A stretch of DNA of 64,000 nt, taken from contig MQVO02000016.1 in NCBI GenBank assembly GCA_001986395.2, forward strand, positions 434,001 to 498,000. Direction: 5' to 3'. The notes beneath the pieces are model-generated. The model saw nothing but the letters and a program-made list of their open reading frames with translations. It did no database searches and was not told the origin of the DNA. The stretch's first letter is position 1; the number at the start of each line of letters is the position of its first letter. Below, in pieces: positions 35,176 to 47,651 of this stretch. The translations under genes and the position numbers were made by a program. Source of the DNA: Irpex lacteus. Its lineage: Eukaryota; Basidiomycota; Agaricomycetes; Polyporales; Irpicaceae.

Positions 35176-36788
35176 TTATGTTTTCTTATTGGTGTTTTGC
35201 TCCCGAACCCACAGGTTTGCCGCTAATCCCGAAAGCACCCCGTCCAGAGCGTCGAAGACGTCCCCTGAAAGATTGCTTTGTCAACTGGACCTTGTGTCGA
35301 GGGAGTTTGTAGAGACGTACCAGTGGGTTGCATTGTTGTTGGCTCTAGGATTCTCCAAACTTCTCCCTCTTCATCACCATCGAAGTCTTCGTAAGCTGTC
35401 CGTTTCTCTTCATCGCCTTCGAAACCTTCGTCAGCTGTCCATTCCTCTCCACCGGGACTGAGCTGAGATTCGAGCTCAAGCCGTTGAGACGTTGCTTCTT
35501 CAAATACCGGTGGCGGGCCGCGTACTGCCAAGAAGTACTTCTGATGTAGCCCAGAAGGAAGGGTTAATTCCGGATGGTCCCGCAGAGCATGTTCCATCGT
35601 TGGCTGATCTCCGAAGCTGAGAACAACTAAATGCAAGGAGGGAAACCGTGCAGTCAAATCCCTAAAAGACGTAGCCGGGAACTTGGAAGATAGATTATCT
35701 AGGGACGTATCCGTGTTGTGCCATATGCTGAGGAGGAAATGTGTCAAACTCCACGCCCCCAGCTCTTGCTTGGCACCGAACTTCCACTTCGCTAGTCCTA
35801 TCAAACCAGAGTCCTCATACATAGTGAAGTTGACTTCTCTGTCCTCAAGATCTTCAAAAATTATCGTGTCAGTGCTTCAAGCTAGATTTGATAGCGACGG
35901 TAGATGTAACCACTCACGCCATTCAATCGAACATGCCAGTCCATGCTCCTGTCCCCTCAACGCAGAAGCGCCGGCTTCGTAGAACGAACGCAGAAACTGT
36001 TGCATAGGAATAACATCATGGATATTAGAGAGCGGAAAGTCGGGGTAGAGTTGACGAGCATGTTCTAGCACGAGCATGTTGTCTGTGCATCGTATCGCCT
36101 CAATGCTGTACGTCCACTTGTACTCCATATCGAAGCTGTCGGGAGTCGTGGTGAAAGGACGTATGAAGATGTTGTTGAGCTCGCTCGATTGAGGCCACGT
36201 TAGGCTCTCGAAAGAGAGCGCGGACGCCTTCTTGAAGTGTTTCATGAGCAAGGTCAAGTCGCGGAACGAATGGAAGTCGATGTTTTGGATTTGACAGTGT
36301 GCGTATGGGGTGTACTGAACAGGCATTGTCCGAGGTAAGCTCCAGTGTGGAGAGCGGTAGGCTGACACAGAAAGGTCCACGGGGACGGGTCCACGCAAGG
36401 TAAGATTGCATGTAGTGTTCTTGAGAGGGAGAGGATGGATGCGATGAATCCATGACCGCGAATTCCATGTCTGCTGAACGCGAAGAGTAGGTCGAGCAAC
36501 AAGACTGCCTAGCGGAGTTAGTCTTTTACTTCCGTCAGAAGATATAAGCCGCCTGAGTGCATCCAGCTGACCCTTTGAGTGTAAATTGTTGATCAAGTAG
36601 TAGAACATGTATCGACGGCAGTGGTTTGCCCAGTATAGGCAGACTAAGGAGCAAGCTTGCCAGTCACGAATTCCCCTATTGCGCCGCTCGGATAGGCTTC
36701 CATCGCCATAGTCATCCGTGCCAATATAGTCAAGAATGAGAGGGAATAACTCTGGGGGGATATTTGCGGCCGTGATTGATCGTGACAT
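35176..36788 (-). CDS. F-box-like protein C
   Basis: Three exons on the minus strand: 35918-36788, 35321-35851 and 35176-35264; 496 residues. The F-box-like start AANIPPELFPLILDYIGTDD and WQACSLVCLYWANHCRRY match genes A and B. The N-terminal EYEEFC module of A and B is absent, so translation begins at the F-box. Exon 2 is 531 nt long, the same as exon 4 of gene A, and the intron positions correspond. YPDFPLSNIHDV and the WRILEPTTMQPTG junction are also shared. Intron 1 (35852-35917) has branch CTGAC and a weak acceptor GAAG; nearer AG sites break the frame. An acidic internal repeat near residues 420-450 (DEGFEGDEE / YEDFDGDEE) is specific to C. It is the most diverged member of the group. 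Confidence 0.75.
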
Positions 36789-37230
36789 GAATCCGAACGC
36801 GGCGCCGTGCGAATGAACTTGACGAGTCTACTTATATTGGAGTTACCAGTAGGGGCGCTTTGCTGTATATGCGAGGTAAATATTTTCTACACTATAATAA
36901 ACAAGTTCTGAAACAACCTACTCCTGAGTTGATTGCTGAGCTTGAGCTCCAGTCGTGGCGGAAGAACTTGAAGCGGGTGTGCCAGTGATGACTTAGCGCG
37001 GGAATTCATTGTGTGCTCTTGTTTGTCAAATCCTTTGTGGCGTGGCTGATTTCTACTAGAGCTAGCGCTCAAGATCGATATCGACGAACAAAATCTCATC
37101 GGGTTTCATGGTCCCTATTTTCTTTCGTCCATTGACTACTAATTTGGGTCGTTCAGAGGCTAGAGTTAACAGAATAACAGGTATTCGAAGACCAAGCACC
37201 AGACAGTACCACACCAAACCCGCAATCTCG
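36789..37230. promoter_or_regulatory. Divergent upstream region, F-box-like gene C / queuine tRNA-ribosyltransferase
   Basis: A 442-base gap between head-to-head genes. No clear TATA box in either direction; short frames here appear to be chance. Confidence 0.4.
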
Positions 37231-39129
37231 ATGGAGTTCGAAATTGTGGCAAAATGCCCCGTTACCAATGCCAGGGTTTCAAGAATGAAACTCGCTCGTG
37301 CGTAATCTAATCTTGATTATTCGTCATGTATAAAATATTCAACATACTGACTCTTGGATCTGCAGATGGCGTCACTATGTTGCCAACATTCATGCCTGTG
37401 GCCACACAAGCCGCCATCAAGGGACTGACGCCACAACAGGTCGAATCGCTGGGGATAAATCTCATCCTCAATAACACATACCATCTGAACCTTCGTCCCG
37501 GGATAGAAGTACTGAAAGAAGCTGGAGGTGCGCACAAGTTTCAAGGATGGAACCATAATTTGCTCACAGTAAGTCGGCGGGTAAGTAGACGATCATGGTG
37601 ACTCTTCCATCTGACCAAGGACGGAATGTTAGGACAGCGGCGGATTCCAGCTGGTGTCTTTGAACAAGTTTACGCAGATTACTGAAGAAGGCGCATTATT
37701 TGAGAGTCCGTTCGACGGACAGCCTACGATGCTCACAGTAAGGCAAATTCACTCTTGAGTGGCTTGGTGGAACTTATCTCTACACGTGAAGCCCGAAGAA
37801 AGTATATCGATACAGCACGCCATCGGAGCTGATATCATTATGCAACTGGACGATGTTGGTATGCTTGCGATATATTTCCGACTCTGTCCATGCTGACTCG
37901 TCCCATGCAGTCTCAAGTCTGACCACGGGCCCACGAGTTGAAGAGGCTATGTGGCGAACGATTCGATGGTTGGACCGTTGCATCGAAACACACGAAAAGT
38001 CAGGAAAGACAGACACCCAAAACCTATTTGCTATTGTACAAGGCGGACTTGACAGCAAGTTGCGAGACTTGTGCGTGGATGAAATGATTAGTCGAAAGGA
38101 CCGTGTGGCTGGGTATGCTATCGGTGGATTGAGCGGCGGCGAAGAGAAAGGTATGCGAAAGAGAACACAGGCGACTCGCGTGTGAATGATTTGTTAACCA
38201 CCTCCACTATTCCATAGATATCTTCTGGAGAGTGTGAGTAATCTTTTTCAGCCATATTACTATTATTTGTCGCTCACAATGCCTCATAGCATAAAGCAGT
38301 GCGCGGATAAGCTCCCCTTCGACCGTAAGATGCATCCCGTATGTTCCATTCCATATTAGTACTTATGAAAACCTTTAGGACCACGATATTCCATGGGCGT
38401 TGGCTTTGCAGAGGGTACGCGTGAATTTCATTCGATCACCTCAACACTAACATTGCCTCGCAATATTTGCAGATCTTCTCGTTTGTGTTGCTCTCGGCGT
38501 AGATATGGTGAGGCTCTTCTCATGTCATGATGCTAAGATACTCGTCTAACCGACTCATCTTTGGCTTCTAGGCAGACTGTGTGTTCCCAACGCGAACAGC
38601 GCGATTCGGCGTGGCCCTTACCTTCAAGGGGCCCATAAATCTGCGTAAGCCAAGCCCGAGCGCCCTCTCTCTCTGTACCACTGCTTTAAGTGCTAAACTA
38701 AATTCAGGATTGAGCAAGCATCAGGCGGATATGAAGCCGATAGATGACACTTGCCCGTGCCCGACGTGTTCATCTGGAACCACGCGAGCAGCTCTTCACC
38801 ATCTCGTAACTCTTGAGACAGTCGGCGCACATGGTCCGTGAACATACGCTCTGGTTGTTGATTTACTACTGACGTTGCCGATGTTCCCAGCTGTGACACA
38901 ACACAACCTCGTGTTCCAAGCACGCCTCATGGGGAGAGCGCGGGATGCCATCATAAATGGCACATACCCAGACTACCTCAAATTCTTCTTCGCGGAATAC
39001 TTTGGAGATAAGGGGTACCCCGAGTGGTGCGTCAATGCGTTGAGATCCGTTGGTGTAGATCTGCTCGAAGGAAAGGAGAATGTTCCGGTAGTCACTGGTA
39101 GTGGCGCAGTATGGGATAGAGCAGAGTAA
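37231..39129 (+). CDS. Queuine tRNA-ribosyltransferase, catalytic subunit (TGT/QTRT1)
   Basis: Twelve exons: 37231-37297, 37366-37568, 37633-37737, 37792-37858, 37911-38150, 38218-38233 (16 nt), 38290-38324, 38379-38414, 38473-38507, 38572-38644, 38708-38833 and 38891-39129; 413 residues, near the human 403. The enzyme exchanges guanine for queuine at wobble position 34 of tRNAs with GUN anticodons, normally with a QTRT2 partner. Visible landmarks are [11 protein letters not shown] (catalytic D91), [35 protein letters not shown], and [14 protein letters not shown] (nucleophile D270). The zinc site C308-x-C310-x2-C313 and H339 has the family spacing of 26 residues from the last Cys to His. Donors at 37298 (GTGCGT), 38325 (GTAAGA) and 38834 (GTCCGT) were fixed by conservation. 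Catalytic residues are all present, so it should be active. Fungi generally cannot make queuine and would have to import it. Confidence 0.95.
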
Positions 39130-39187
39130 ATGGATATACAAACTAGTATGTAGAAGGATAAAGTGTCGAGTACACATACGCCCGGTC

Positions 39188-42100
39188 TTATCGTCTACCT
39201 CTTTTACTAGGCCGCGCGTTCTGCATCTTCCTCCTCTCAGCGACCTGCCTTGACTTCCTAATCTGATCAACCGTCTTCAACTCATTCCTCGCCTTACCGC
39301 CCGACCGTACAGGGCGGCTGGTCAGCTTCTTCTTGCCCTTCACAGCTTTGTTTGCACCCGTAGCCGGAGGAGCTGGTTCTCCATCCGTCTTCTTCTTGAT
39401 TTGCCGTGACTTCCTGTCGTAATCCTTCCGCAGCTTGTCCAAAGGCTTTGCTTCTTCAACCTTGTTGTGCTTCCACTTCCTGCCACCCTTACCACCGCCA
39501 CCCACAGCTCGGGAACCCGCGATCTCCTCCTCCCCCACACGCGGTATGCCCTTGCGGTTCTTTGCCTTCCACTCGTCGAATCGTCCGCTGCGGTACGACG
39601 CAGGAAGCTTGATACCACTCTCCGTCTTCACGAGTTTCACGTTGTCCGCACCCTCTCCACCGCCCCTGATGAATTTCTTTTTCGCCTTGTCCCATCGCAG
39701 CTCGCGACGCTTCACCTGCTGCAGAGCTTCGTCTCCAGCGAGGTCGAAAGTGACACCACGGGCTTGTTCTGCGAAAGAAGCACCATCGCGCAGTGAATAT
39801 CTAATGAAAGATTGCTATCAGCTTGCGTCGGCAAACCAGAGGGTATAACTCACCCTTTCTCGGTGTGTGCATCCTTCTGGGAATACGACATGTAATATTC
39901 GCTGTCCCGATGACTGCCTTTGCCAGCTTTCCCGGTCGAGTTGCCAGACTCGAAAACAGCCTGATATAAGCCGTAAGTTAATTCATCTGTCGACTAGTGA
40001 TACTTTGAGGATACGTACCGCGATCTCCGCCTCATCAGCCATCTCGACCTCCTCCTCCTGCATCACTTGTTTCGCCTCTTCCTCCTCTTCCTCCAACGCA
40101 GCCGCCTTCGAAGTCGACGCGATTTGAATCCTCTGAGCAGCCTTGCTCAAAGCCTGTCTCCGCTGCTTCATAAGCGCAGCCGTCTCCGCGTTGCCCCTCG
40201 CTCCGATCTCTATCACAATTTCACTCGGCTTGAACAAGCTGACGGCTTTTAGCAGCTCTTTCCTTCGTTTCTCCTCCTGTAGCTTCTTCTCAATGTCTTC
40301 GTCGTCACCGCCATTCTTGGTCTTGACGCCCCTCAGGAAGATAGGATGAGGTGTCGACGTAGCACCAACCAACCCCCACTTGTTACCCTCCTTGATCATC
40401 ACCTTCGCCCGGTTATAACTAGCCTGGCTGGCTTTACCCTTACTCCGCTCGTACATCCCATGTCCCTTCTTCATCACCTCCCTCAGCGTATCGAGATTAT
40501 GGTTCTCCTCGTCCAACTTCCTCACATACTCCGCCTCTTCGTCAAGTCTATCCCTGTCAAAGGGACCCAGCACCAGAGACTCGGTATACACCTGATCGCC
40601 AGCATGTGGAATTTCGCTCTTGATAGGCCGGCCGAGGAAGAGCTGCAGGTCGAGGAGGTACGGCAGCTCGGTGTTCGTCACGAATGACCAGGCCCATCCT
40701 TGTCTTCCGGCACGCGCGGTACGTCCTACACGGTGCACGAACACCCTAGCACCGTGAGGGAAGTCGTAGTTGACTACGTTCTCGAGGACAGGAATATCGA
40801 TACCACGAGCTGCGACGTCCGTGACGACGAGAACGTTCGTGTGGCCCCGTCGGAAAAGGTCCATCTGTTGAGATCGAGCGGTCTGGTCGAGTGCGCCGTA
40901 GATGTGAGAGACAGCGTAGCCAGCGGTGCTGAGCATATTGGTGAGGTATTCGACGTGATGCTTCGTCGCGGCAAAGATGAGAGTCTGATGTGGCGCGGTG
41001 ACTTGTTCGTGGTACTTGAGCTTGGCTTTCCCTTTCCCCTTCTTATCGTCTCCTTCCTTGGTTGCATCGCGGACGTTCGGACCCAATGGGACACCGATCA
41101 CATCGCGGAGGAGTAATAGGAGACATGCATCTTTTTCTGCTTGCTTGACAGAGAAGAAAGCCATGCGGAGGTCTGTGCTGATTTTGCCGTCGGCATCTAG
41201 ACGTACGAGCTTGGGGTTTTCGAGACCAGCTTTGGCGAATTCTACGAGGGATTTTGGGAGGGTTGCGGAGAAGAGGACGGTTTGACGTGATGGGGGAAGT
41301 CGATGGAGGATTTCAGTGAGAGCAGTCTCGAAGCCCATCTCGAAGAGCCGGTCGGCTTCATCGAACACGACATATTGAACCGATTTGAGGTCAAGGTTCA
41401 TCTCGACAATGAGATGTAGAAGACGACCTGGAGTGGCGATAATGCTGTCGATTACGGTGATTAGTTTACCGAGGGACTGGGACTGGGGATTTGCGAGGAC
41501 TTACACATCAGGGTTGTTGGAGATCATCTCAAACTGCTCATCCAGCCCCTCACCACCCACGACCAAGCCCCATCGAAGTGCCTGTCCCTTCTTCGAGTCC
41601 TCAAGACCCTTATCATCACCTGCATGGTCTCCCTCTCCAGCGTGGTAGCCTCTCGCGAGTTCCTTGCCGACTTTCAAAATTTGCAGAGCCAGCTCGCGAG
41701 CTGGTAGAAGGATGAGAGCCCGTGCACCAAAAGCAGATGAGTGCCGTCCACCAAGACGTTGAACAAGCGGTAATAGGTATGCCAAAGATTTTCCCGAACC
41801 AGTACGTGCCATACCGACGAGATCTCGCGGAGGATCCGAGAGCAAGGCGGGTACGGAAAGTCTCTGGATTGGGGTGGGAACGCGGAAGCCCTGTAGAGTC
41901 AGCGAGCGGAGGAGCCATGGGTACAATCCTAAGTCGAAACAGAGGTAAATCATCAAGTACAAGATTTCGGAGAGTTACACACCCATGCTCTGAAAGCTCC
42001 CTCCCCCGACCTCCCCTTTTACGATCTTGGCCTTGCCCTTCGTTTTCTTCAGCAGCTCCGTCCCACTCTTGATATCCCGTTTAGAAATAGACTCTTTGAT

Positions 42101-42298
42101 AAGCTCTTGTAGATGCTCGTCGTCATCGTCGGCAGCGTCTCCTGTATCTTGTGTTCCGTTAACACTTCGCCTTGACTTTTTCGACTTTTTGCCAGTCAAT
42201 GCGGAAGAAATGTCCACATTACTCTCCGAATCTGAGCCTGAAGAGTCTCCTACGTCGCTGTCTTCAGCCTGCGTCCTCTTTCTTTTTTGAATCGCCAT
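39188..42298 (-). CDS. DBP10: ATP-dependent RNA helicase DBP10 (DDX54 family)
   Basis: Five exons on the minus strand: 41983-42298, 41505-41928, 40019-41444, 39854-39960 and 39188-39800; 961 residues, near yeast Dbp10 (995). It is a nucleolar DEAD-box helicase for 60S ribosome assembly. All motifs are present: Q-motif GFRVPTPIQ (residues about 119-127), motif I ARTGSGKS (146-153), PARELA, TPGR, VFDEADRLFEMGF (DEAD near residue 272), SATLP, TDVAARGIDIP and HRVGRTARAG. Family-specific features are the acidic/Lys-rich N-terminus, the long C-terminal extension with EKGYSLRDGASFAEQARG, and the basic Gly-rich end (RPSKRGRR). A 57-base gap separates its stop from that of the convergent TGT gene. Confidence 0.96.
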
Positions 42299-42538
42299 CT
42301 ATTCGAGAAATAAAGTCGGATGGAGAAAGGCTTGAAGCTGAGCTGAAGCAGGCTGTTTGTATGGGCGTCTCTATCAAAATGAAGTGATCGGCGACTGCCA
42401 CGCGAGCAATTGATCGCTCGACTATCCCAGACAGACGCGCCCAACGCTGCTCTCGACACCGACGCGACCTTGCACAGCGACCGACGCGTTTCTCCCATCG
42501 TCAAGCCTGTTTTCTTACTTGTTGAAGTTGCGGGAGTG
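42299..42538. promoter_or_regulatory. Short divergent promoter, DBP10 / gene at 42539
   Basis: Only 240 bases separate two head-to-head start codons, so both promoters must overlap. No TATA box seen. Confidence 0.5.
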
Positions 42539-44442
42539 ATGGCACGGATTGCAGAGGTTCCTCGTGAGTCGCTCCTCAAGCATAGTGTGCTGTGAATGTT
42601 CTAACTTGAGGGCACCGTCGCCAGGTCGGCCCACTGTCCTCGAGCCCATTCCTCTCCCGCCTCGACCACAATTCGTACCAATTCCGAGGAATGTTGGATC
42701 CAAGACTGCCGGGACAAAACGCAGACGAAGCCCTAGTAAAGTCCCCTTTGCCACTCGTGTGAGCCACCAGCCTAACTGTTGCTTTGCAGCTAGGGGAGAC
42801 GTGCACAGTTTCAGCCTTGGGAGGCCTGGCCAGCGTGCCACACTACTGGACCTAGAAGCTCTTAAATTAGCCGTTGACGGAAGCGAAGATGTCTGGACGT
42901 TAGACGATTTCAACAAGAGCGAGACTACCCGTCGTAAAGTACGCCATGATAGCAGCCCAAGCTCTGATCCCAAGAGCGTCGAGCCGGGCGAGATAGTGTC
43001 GGGCGGGGAAAGTGACGAAGATATGGAGATTTCCGACACCGACTCTGAGGTCCCACTATCCTCCAGCGGACCAACTACGAACACGACTCCCGCGCGTTCG
43101 CTTTCGCCCTCCACATCGAAACTCTCGCCTTTGCAGCCTCTGAAGGACGAGATCGCCACGCACAAATCTTCCAGTACTTTCTCCCTCAAGAAAATGGAAG
43201 CCCTGCAGGCGGCCCAGCAGGGCGGAGAGCGCAAAGTTCCGGCCACTAGAAAGTCGGATGCGGCTCCGTCGGCACAGGCGAAAGAGACAAAGCCCGGACC
43301 ATCAACGAACGTTTCTGAAGCGGAATTGGGCGTAGTCTCTGCGACACAGGAAGACGACTCCGTCTTAGAACGCCCAACAACTTCCCTCGGCGCTCAGACG
43401 AAGTTGGTGCCTTTTGTTCAAGGGTCCAAAACAATCACGGAACTTCGCCCTGTTGTTCCTCTCTCGCCACGCAACATGGATCGGCCACCTCGCGCTGCTG
43501 CCGTCAAAACCAAGCAGCGGCCAGGAGAAGACATAGAAGTTGATGAAGGCGTCGAGGTCGACATAGATGGAGAAGAAGTCGCAGCCGCAGCAGGGGAAGA
43601 CAGCGACAGTGATGACAGTGATTATCATGGAGAGGACTCCGACGAACCTCCCTTCAGCGACCAAGAGCTAAATCTCGCAGCCGACCCAGAAGCAGAGGAC
43701 GAGCCCGAGGATGACCTCACGTACTTGCGCCTTATGCCTCGCTCTGTTCTCGAGAGGATACTTCAACGTCTCCTCGGACCACCTCAGAGCCAACAAACCC
43801 GCAAAGCCGTGCAGTCGCTTATCCAGGAGAACATTCCGGAGACGCTGGCGTCTTATGATACCTCACTGCGGATCAAGATCAATGAAACGCACACGGCGAT
43901 GATACAAGAAATGCAGGAAGAACATAGCAGCCTCACGTCGGATGACTTCGCGCATGCCATGGCCCGTTTCCTGCGTAACGAGGTTAGGGTGCTACATTCG
44001 TTCCCTGGAAGCGGCCCAGCGACCTTCGAGGTTATTCTCTACCTCGCGGAGCACAGCTACGGGGACCTTGAGCTGGACGACCGGCCTGGCTTTGACGAGA
44101 GAGCAAGCTTCGACAGGGCAGCCGACAGAGCGCTGTTGTATGTCGCAGAGGAACGACTGGAGGAGGAAGGTGTCTCTTTCAGAGCTGCTATACCTGGCTA
44201 CCTCGAAACACTCAGGTCACAAGCCATGTATCTCTACCGACATGGGAGACATCCGAAGACGTGGTTCCCTGCTTCTATCGCATTCCTGCAATCGTCCCTA
44301 CAACCAAATAATGCGAAGAAATGTGGACGTCTTCGAAGCGCTACTCGGTAAGGATCCCAGCTGTTCTTCCCTTACCTACGTTCCTCATTAGCTCGATTAC
44401 AGGAATGCAAGCCCCTTCCGTTTACAAAAGATCGACAGTTGA
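42539..44442 (+). CDS. Acidic protein with conserved-looking C-terminal helical domain, unknown function
   Basis: Model: exons 42539-42563, 42625-42735, 42790-44347 and 44403-44442; 577 residues. Residues 1-45 are Pro/Arg-rich (VLEPIPLPPRPQFVPIPRN) followed by KRRRSP, a likely nuclear localisation signal. The middle is long, disordered and Ser/Glu/Asp-rich with acidic runs. Residues about 360-550 look folded and helical (LMPRSVLERILQRLL, RKAVQSLIQENIPETL, DDFAHAMARFLRNEVRVL). I do not recognise the family. Intron 2 (42736-42789, 54 nt, donor GTAAAG, branch CTAAC) is a multiple of three with no stop, so the unspliced frame is also open; it could be retained. The last intron (44348-44402) moves the end by 12 codons. 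Sharing a 240-bp promoter with DBP10 suggests, but does not show, a role in ribosome production. Confidence 0.7.
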
Positions 44443-44986
44443 ACCTGTCCTCTCACGAGCTGGTGCTGGTCTCATCAGCTCTGGATACCGAATTGTACTC
44501 TACGGCTCGTCAAAACATGTTGTAAGCCAAACCTCGATCTCTTTCACATATGCTTAAATCTGTCCTGCTATCGTTGCTGTAGTCTTTAGGTTATTTCTTT
44601 CTATTCGTACACCGCTGGAACACTGTTCACTCTCTCTGACGTTACTCAACTAACATACTTGATCTATTCTCGCACTGCATTGACGTGAACTAATTTCATA
44701 TATCCATTACCACGCTCTCAGTTTCCATAAGTTAGTGTCATTGCGCTCATTTGACCGCTGGTGCGCAAACAGCACTTAAAAGAATCAGAACGACTTGAAG
44801 TGAGACCGGTCTGCGATCCAACGCGATAGGCTTCATCGGGCGTCTATACTCGTGCGTTTTTGATTACGAACCACCACTGACCGCACTGTAGTCTAAGACC
44901 TGTACCCCGCGTCTTACTGAGTAGGCTCGTCCCCAGCCGCTTTCGGATCAGTCGTAAACTCCTTGATGCGTAAGCGGCTGGTACAG
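44443..44986. other. Intergenic, left flank of element 1
   Basis: AT-rich 3' flank with no frame of note. The outermost part of the element 1 repeat probably starts inside this stretch, near 44968, where weaker similarity to the right end continues (GCGTAAGCGGCTGGTA). Confidence 0.4.
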
Positions 44987-45047
44987 CTTGTGCGTGAAAC
45001 GCGAACCCCCTCTAAGCGCCGGACCGTGAGAATCCATACTTAGAAAA
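44987..45047 (+). repeat. Element 1 left terminal inverted repeat
   Basis: 61 bases beginning CTTGTGCGTGAAACG. Compared with the reverse complement of 53888-53948 there are six differences including one gap (about 90% identity), counted by eye. The shared core includes GGACCGTGAGAA. Confidence 0.8.
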
Positions 45048-45486
45048 TTCGTGCGTTTGGAACTCTGGTAAACACGCCGCCGTCTCATATCTCTCTCACT
45101 CTTCGTATTCATGAGAAATATACTTATAGAGAGTGATAGATACAGACTTCGGCTACAATAAATATATACACAACGATGCGTAAAATGATATGACTGGCTC
45201 ACGGTTGCTCTCGCATAGCCTGATTACTGCGGTATGAGATGAACATAGCTCCCCACATCACATAGAGGTTGTTGCATGGGGTCGAGAGTCATATAGCACC
45301 ACAGTAGAAGACATATAGTTGTATAAAAGGAGTAAAATCGATAGCGAGATACCGAAACCTCGATGTGCGAAGATTATGTAGCGACGTCCATGTAGTTCCG
45401 AAGGTGGCTGATAGAAATTCATCATTCAATATGTGAGAAGCACGGAACCTGAACGAAAGACTTACCTGGACTCTGAATAGTTTGTC

Positions 45487-47651
45487 TCAAACTTCGTCCA
45501 GTGTGAAGTCGTCCTCGTTCTCAAGAGAGAACGGCATGGGCGGCTCGGCTGTGTCCATAGATTCCCATAGCGATGGTTCGTCGTCGCCATCGCTATCGCT
45601 ATGGTCAGCATTGTTCTCATTACTGAGGCTGCCGATCACTGAAGGAGAGTTTCCTGAGCATGGCGAAGTTGATACCGGTGCACGAAGGAGAGCTATGTAG
45701 GATAGTACTAGTAAGTAATGAAAACTTGTAACAAAACCATGATTGCGCACCTTCGCCGATGAGTGGTGTTTCTCGAAATTGTTCGCGCAGCTGGATAAAC
45801 TGCTCGTTGTAATCACGCAAGGGTCCTGAGAGTGCTTGTAACCCCACCGTGACCATGTTCGGGACCTCAGGTTTGTCGCTCTCCACAGTTCTTCCCGGGA
45901 CAACTACATAGACAGCCTTTTCGCGTAGGGACTCAAGCAGCTTGCGAATGTCTTTGCTAAGGTCAGGTGCGTGATGCTTTTGTCCAAGCTTGGACCCGAG
46001 TGTGTTATTCATGTGCGTTGCGAGCTGCCGAAGAAGGTCAATACACGGGGAAATCTTCGCAAGCCATTCCCAGGAGCCGTTGCTGCCGTTGGCGTTGTAA
46101 ATAGTCTTCATACGGTAGGCTATCAGGAAAGCGACGATAGATATGGGACTTATAATACGCACCTTAATCCAGAAGTTCATATGCTCTTGTAACAAATCCA
46201 CCGGAATGAACGAGTCGACAAAGCCTGTGGTATTGACAAGCCAGTTCTTGAGGATAATCATTCTATACGTATTAACAGTATTATTTCAGTACGCAGTCAG
46301 TGCTCGAGAACAGGATCAGCTTACCTGAGAGGTTTCGGCCAAACATACTTGAACTTGTGTATGATGTGCAGCATCTCGTGTGCATACTTCGTACGTCCAC
46401 ACCCGCGATAGCTCATGGCGAAGATTTTGAGACAAAGAAGAACGCGACCCGAGTCTCCTGCCTTGATTGCATCGGTAAACTCGCGCACCAGTAAGACGTC
46501 TCGCATGAATAAAACTGCGTTCTCGAAAACAACGTCTCCAGCGACCGTCCGCTCAGACTCCGGCTTCCGTAATTCCCTGGCACGCGCTGTACGAAGCTTG
46601 GTGGCAACTTGAGCTGTAGCATAGCGATCAACAATTTCGGTAGCGTGCTTGTACAGCTGATCGAAAGTCACGGTTTCTGCATACTCATCTAACACGTCAT
46701 ATCCAGCAACAAGCTCCAGGCAATGGAGCACGCGTGCGTATAGGGACACGAACAGAAGATCGCGGCAGGTACGATAGGGCGGTAGTGAGGAGAGGACGAT
46801 GGGCTTACGACCAAGGAGGGTGTTGTGGGGGTGGAGCGATCCTGGGTCTTGAGGGCCTTCCGCACTTCCCCAATGCGCTTCGAGGGTGGCAGAAACGATG
46901 TGGATTTGAGCATGGAATAAGCCCGGAATCGTAACAACGTTTGCAAAGGTTTGTGCGGGTGCATCGTCGCCTGCACGGTTTGTTGTCACAGAACGTAAGT
47001 TGGTGACTGAGAGTTGGTCGCCACATACAATTCGGACTTCGTCCATGAATTCCGGTTCCGTGATCGGCTGCTCCAGCTCCTCGAATATGGCCTCCATGAC
47101 CTCAGCATTGCCTGTGATGGACGACTCGTTGATATTCATCGCAGGGAGGGGGTATATGTCTGTCTTATGGAGTGGAATCTTGTCAGCGCTGTCGGGTCTA
47201 CAACTCTCGATGTCCTTTTTGAAGCGAACAAAGTGTTCACCTCCGTGGTTGACCAGAATCCGAAGAACTGCGTGGATAGTGCATTTGCGATGAAACGCTT
47301 GTTCATCAGCAGTCAGAACGATGTCGTCGAGGGAAAGGAGTGGGGCAGTGTTGATAGAATCTAAGAGAGCCTGTGTCGTCATATCCTCTCGTCTGGCATC
47401 GAATAGGGGGAATATTGTTGCGCAGGTTCCGTTCTCCTGTGCTTGAGACCGCCCCAGAATCTGTTCCGCAATCTTCATGATCCAGTTAATGTTGTCGTAC
47501 ACATGCGCAACAGGACCACTTTTGGTGACCTGTCGAGCAGCTAAACGGCACGCGGCAGAGATTCGATGTAGTAATCCAGTGTATTGCTTCCTCTTGGGTG
47601 AAGACGATGAAGTTGTAGGTTGTAGATCTGGGAGAGATGCGTTCGGCGTGT
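45487..47651 (-). pseudogene. Element 1 DUF6589 protein, C-terminal part (separated from its N-terminal part)
   Basis: Exons on the minus strand: from about 47651 to 46325, then 46163-46262, 45751-46105 and 45487-45692; about 660 residues. It begins within a Ser/Thr/Pro-rich piece, then LLHRISAACRLAARQV, VYDNINW, ILGRSQAQENGTCATIFPL, INESSITGNAEVMEA, VCGDQLSVTNLRSV, PGLFHAQIH, RTCRDLLFVSLYARVLHCLE, VWPKPLR, LQEHMNFWIK and GSNGSWEWLAKISPC, ending in an acidic tail. These are DUF6589 landmarks. The Asp of YDN and of GDQL, conserved between this and element 2, are candidate metal-binding residues of a nuclease. The reading frame within this part is undamaged. It lacks its own start and N-terminal region, which lie beyond the inverted-repeat insertion, so I treat it as broken unless splicing spans 1.6 kb. 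Confidence 0.72.

Noticed and set aside
38339..38378. GTATGT at 38339 as donor of TGT intron 7
   Set aside because: It is a better consensus but shifts the frame before [10 protein letters not shown]. The GTAAGA at 38325 restores the conserved protein.
39435..39848. Plus-strand frames over the C-terminus of DBP10
   Set aside because: Antisense shadows of a well-conserved gene.
42763..42789. Short intron starting at the GTGTGA or GTGAGC near 42756-42760 in the gene at 42539
   Set aside because: It would be only 31-33 nt long. The GTAAAG donor at 42736 gives a normal 54-nt intron using the same branch and acceptor.
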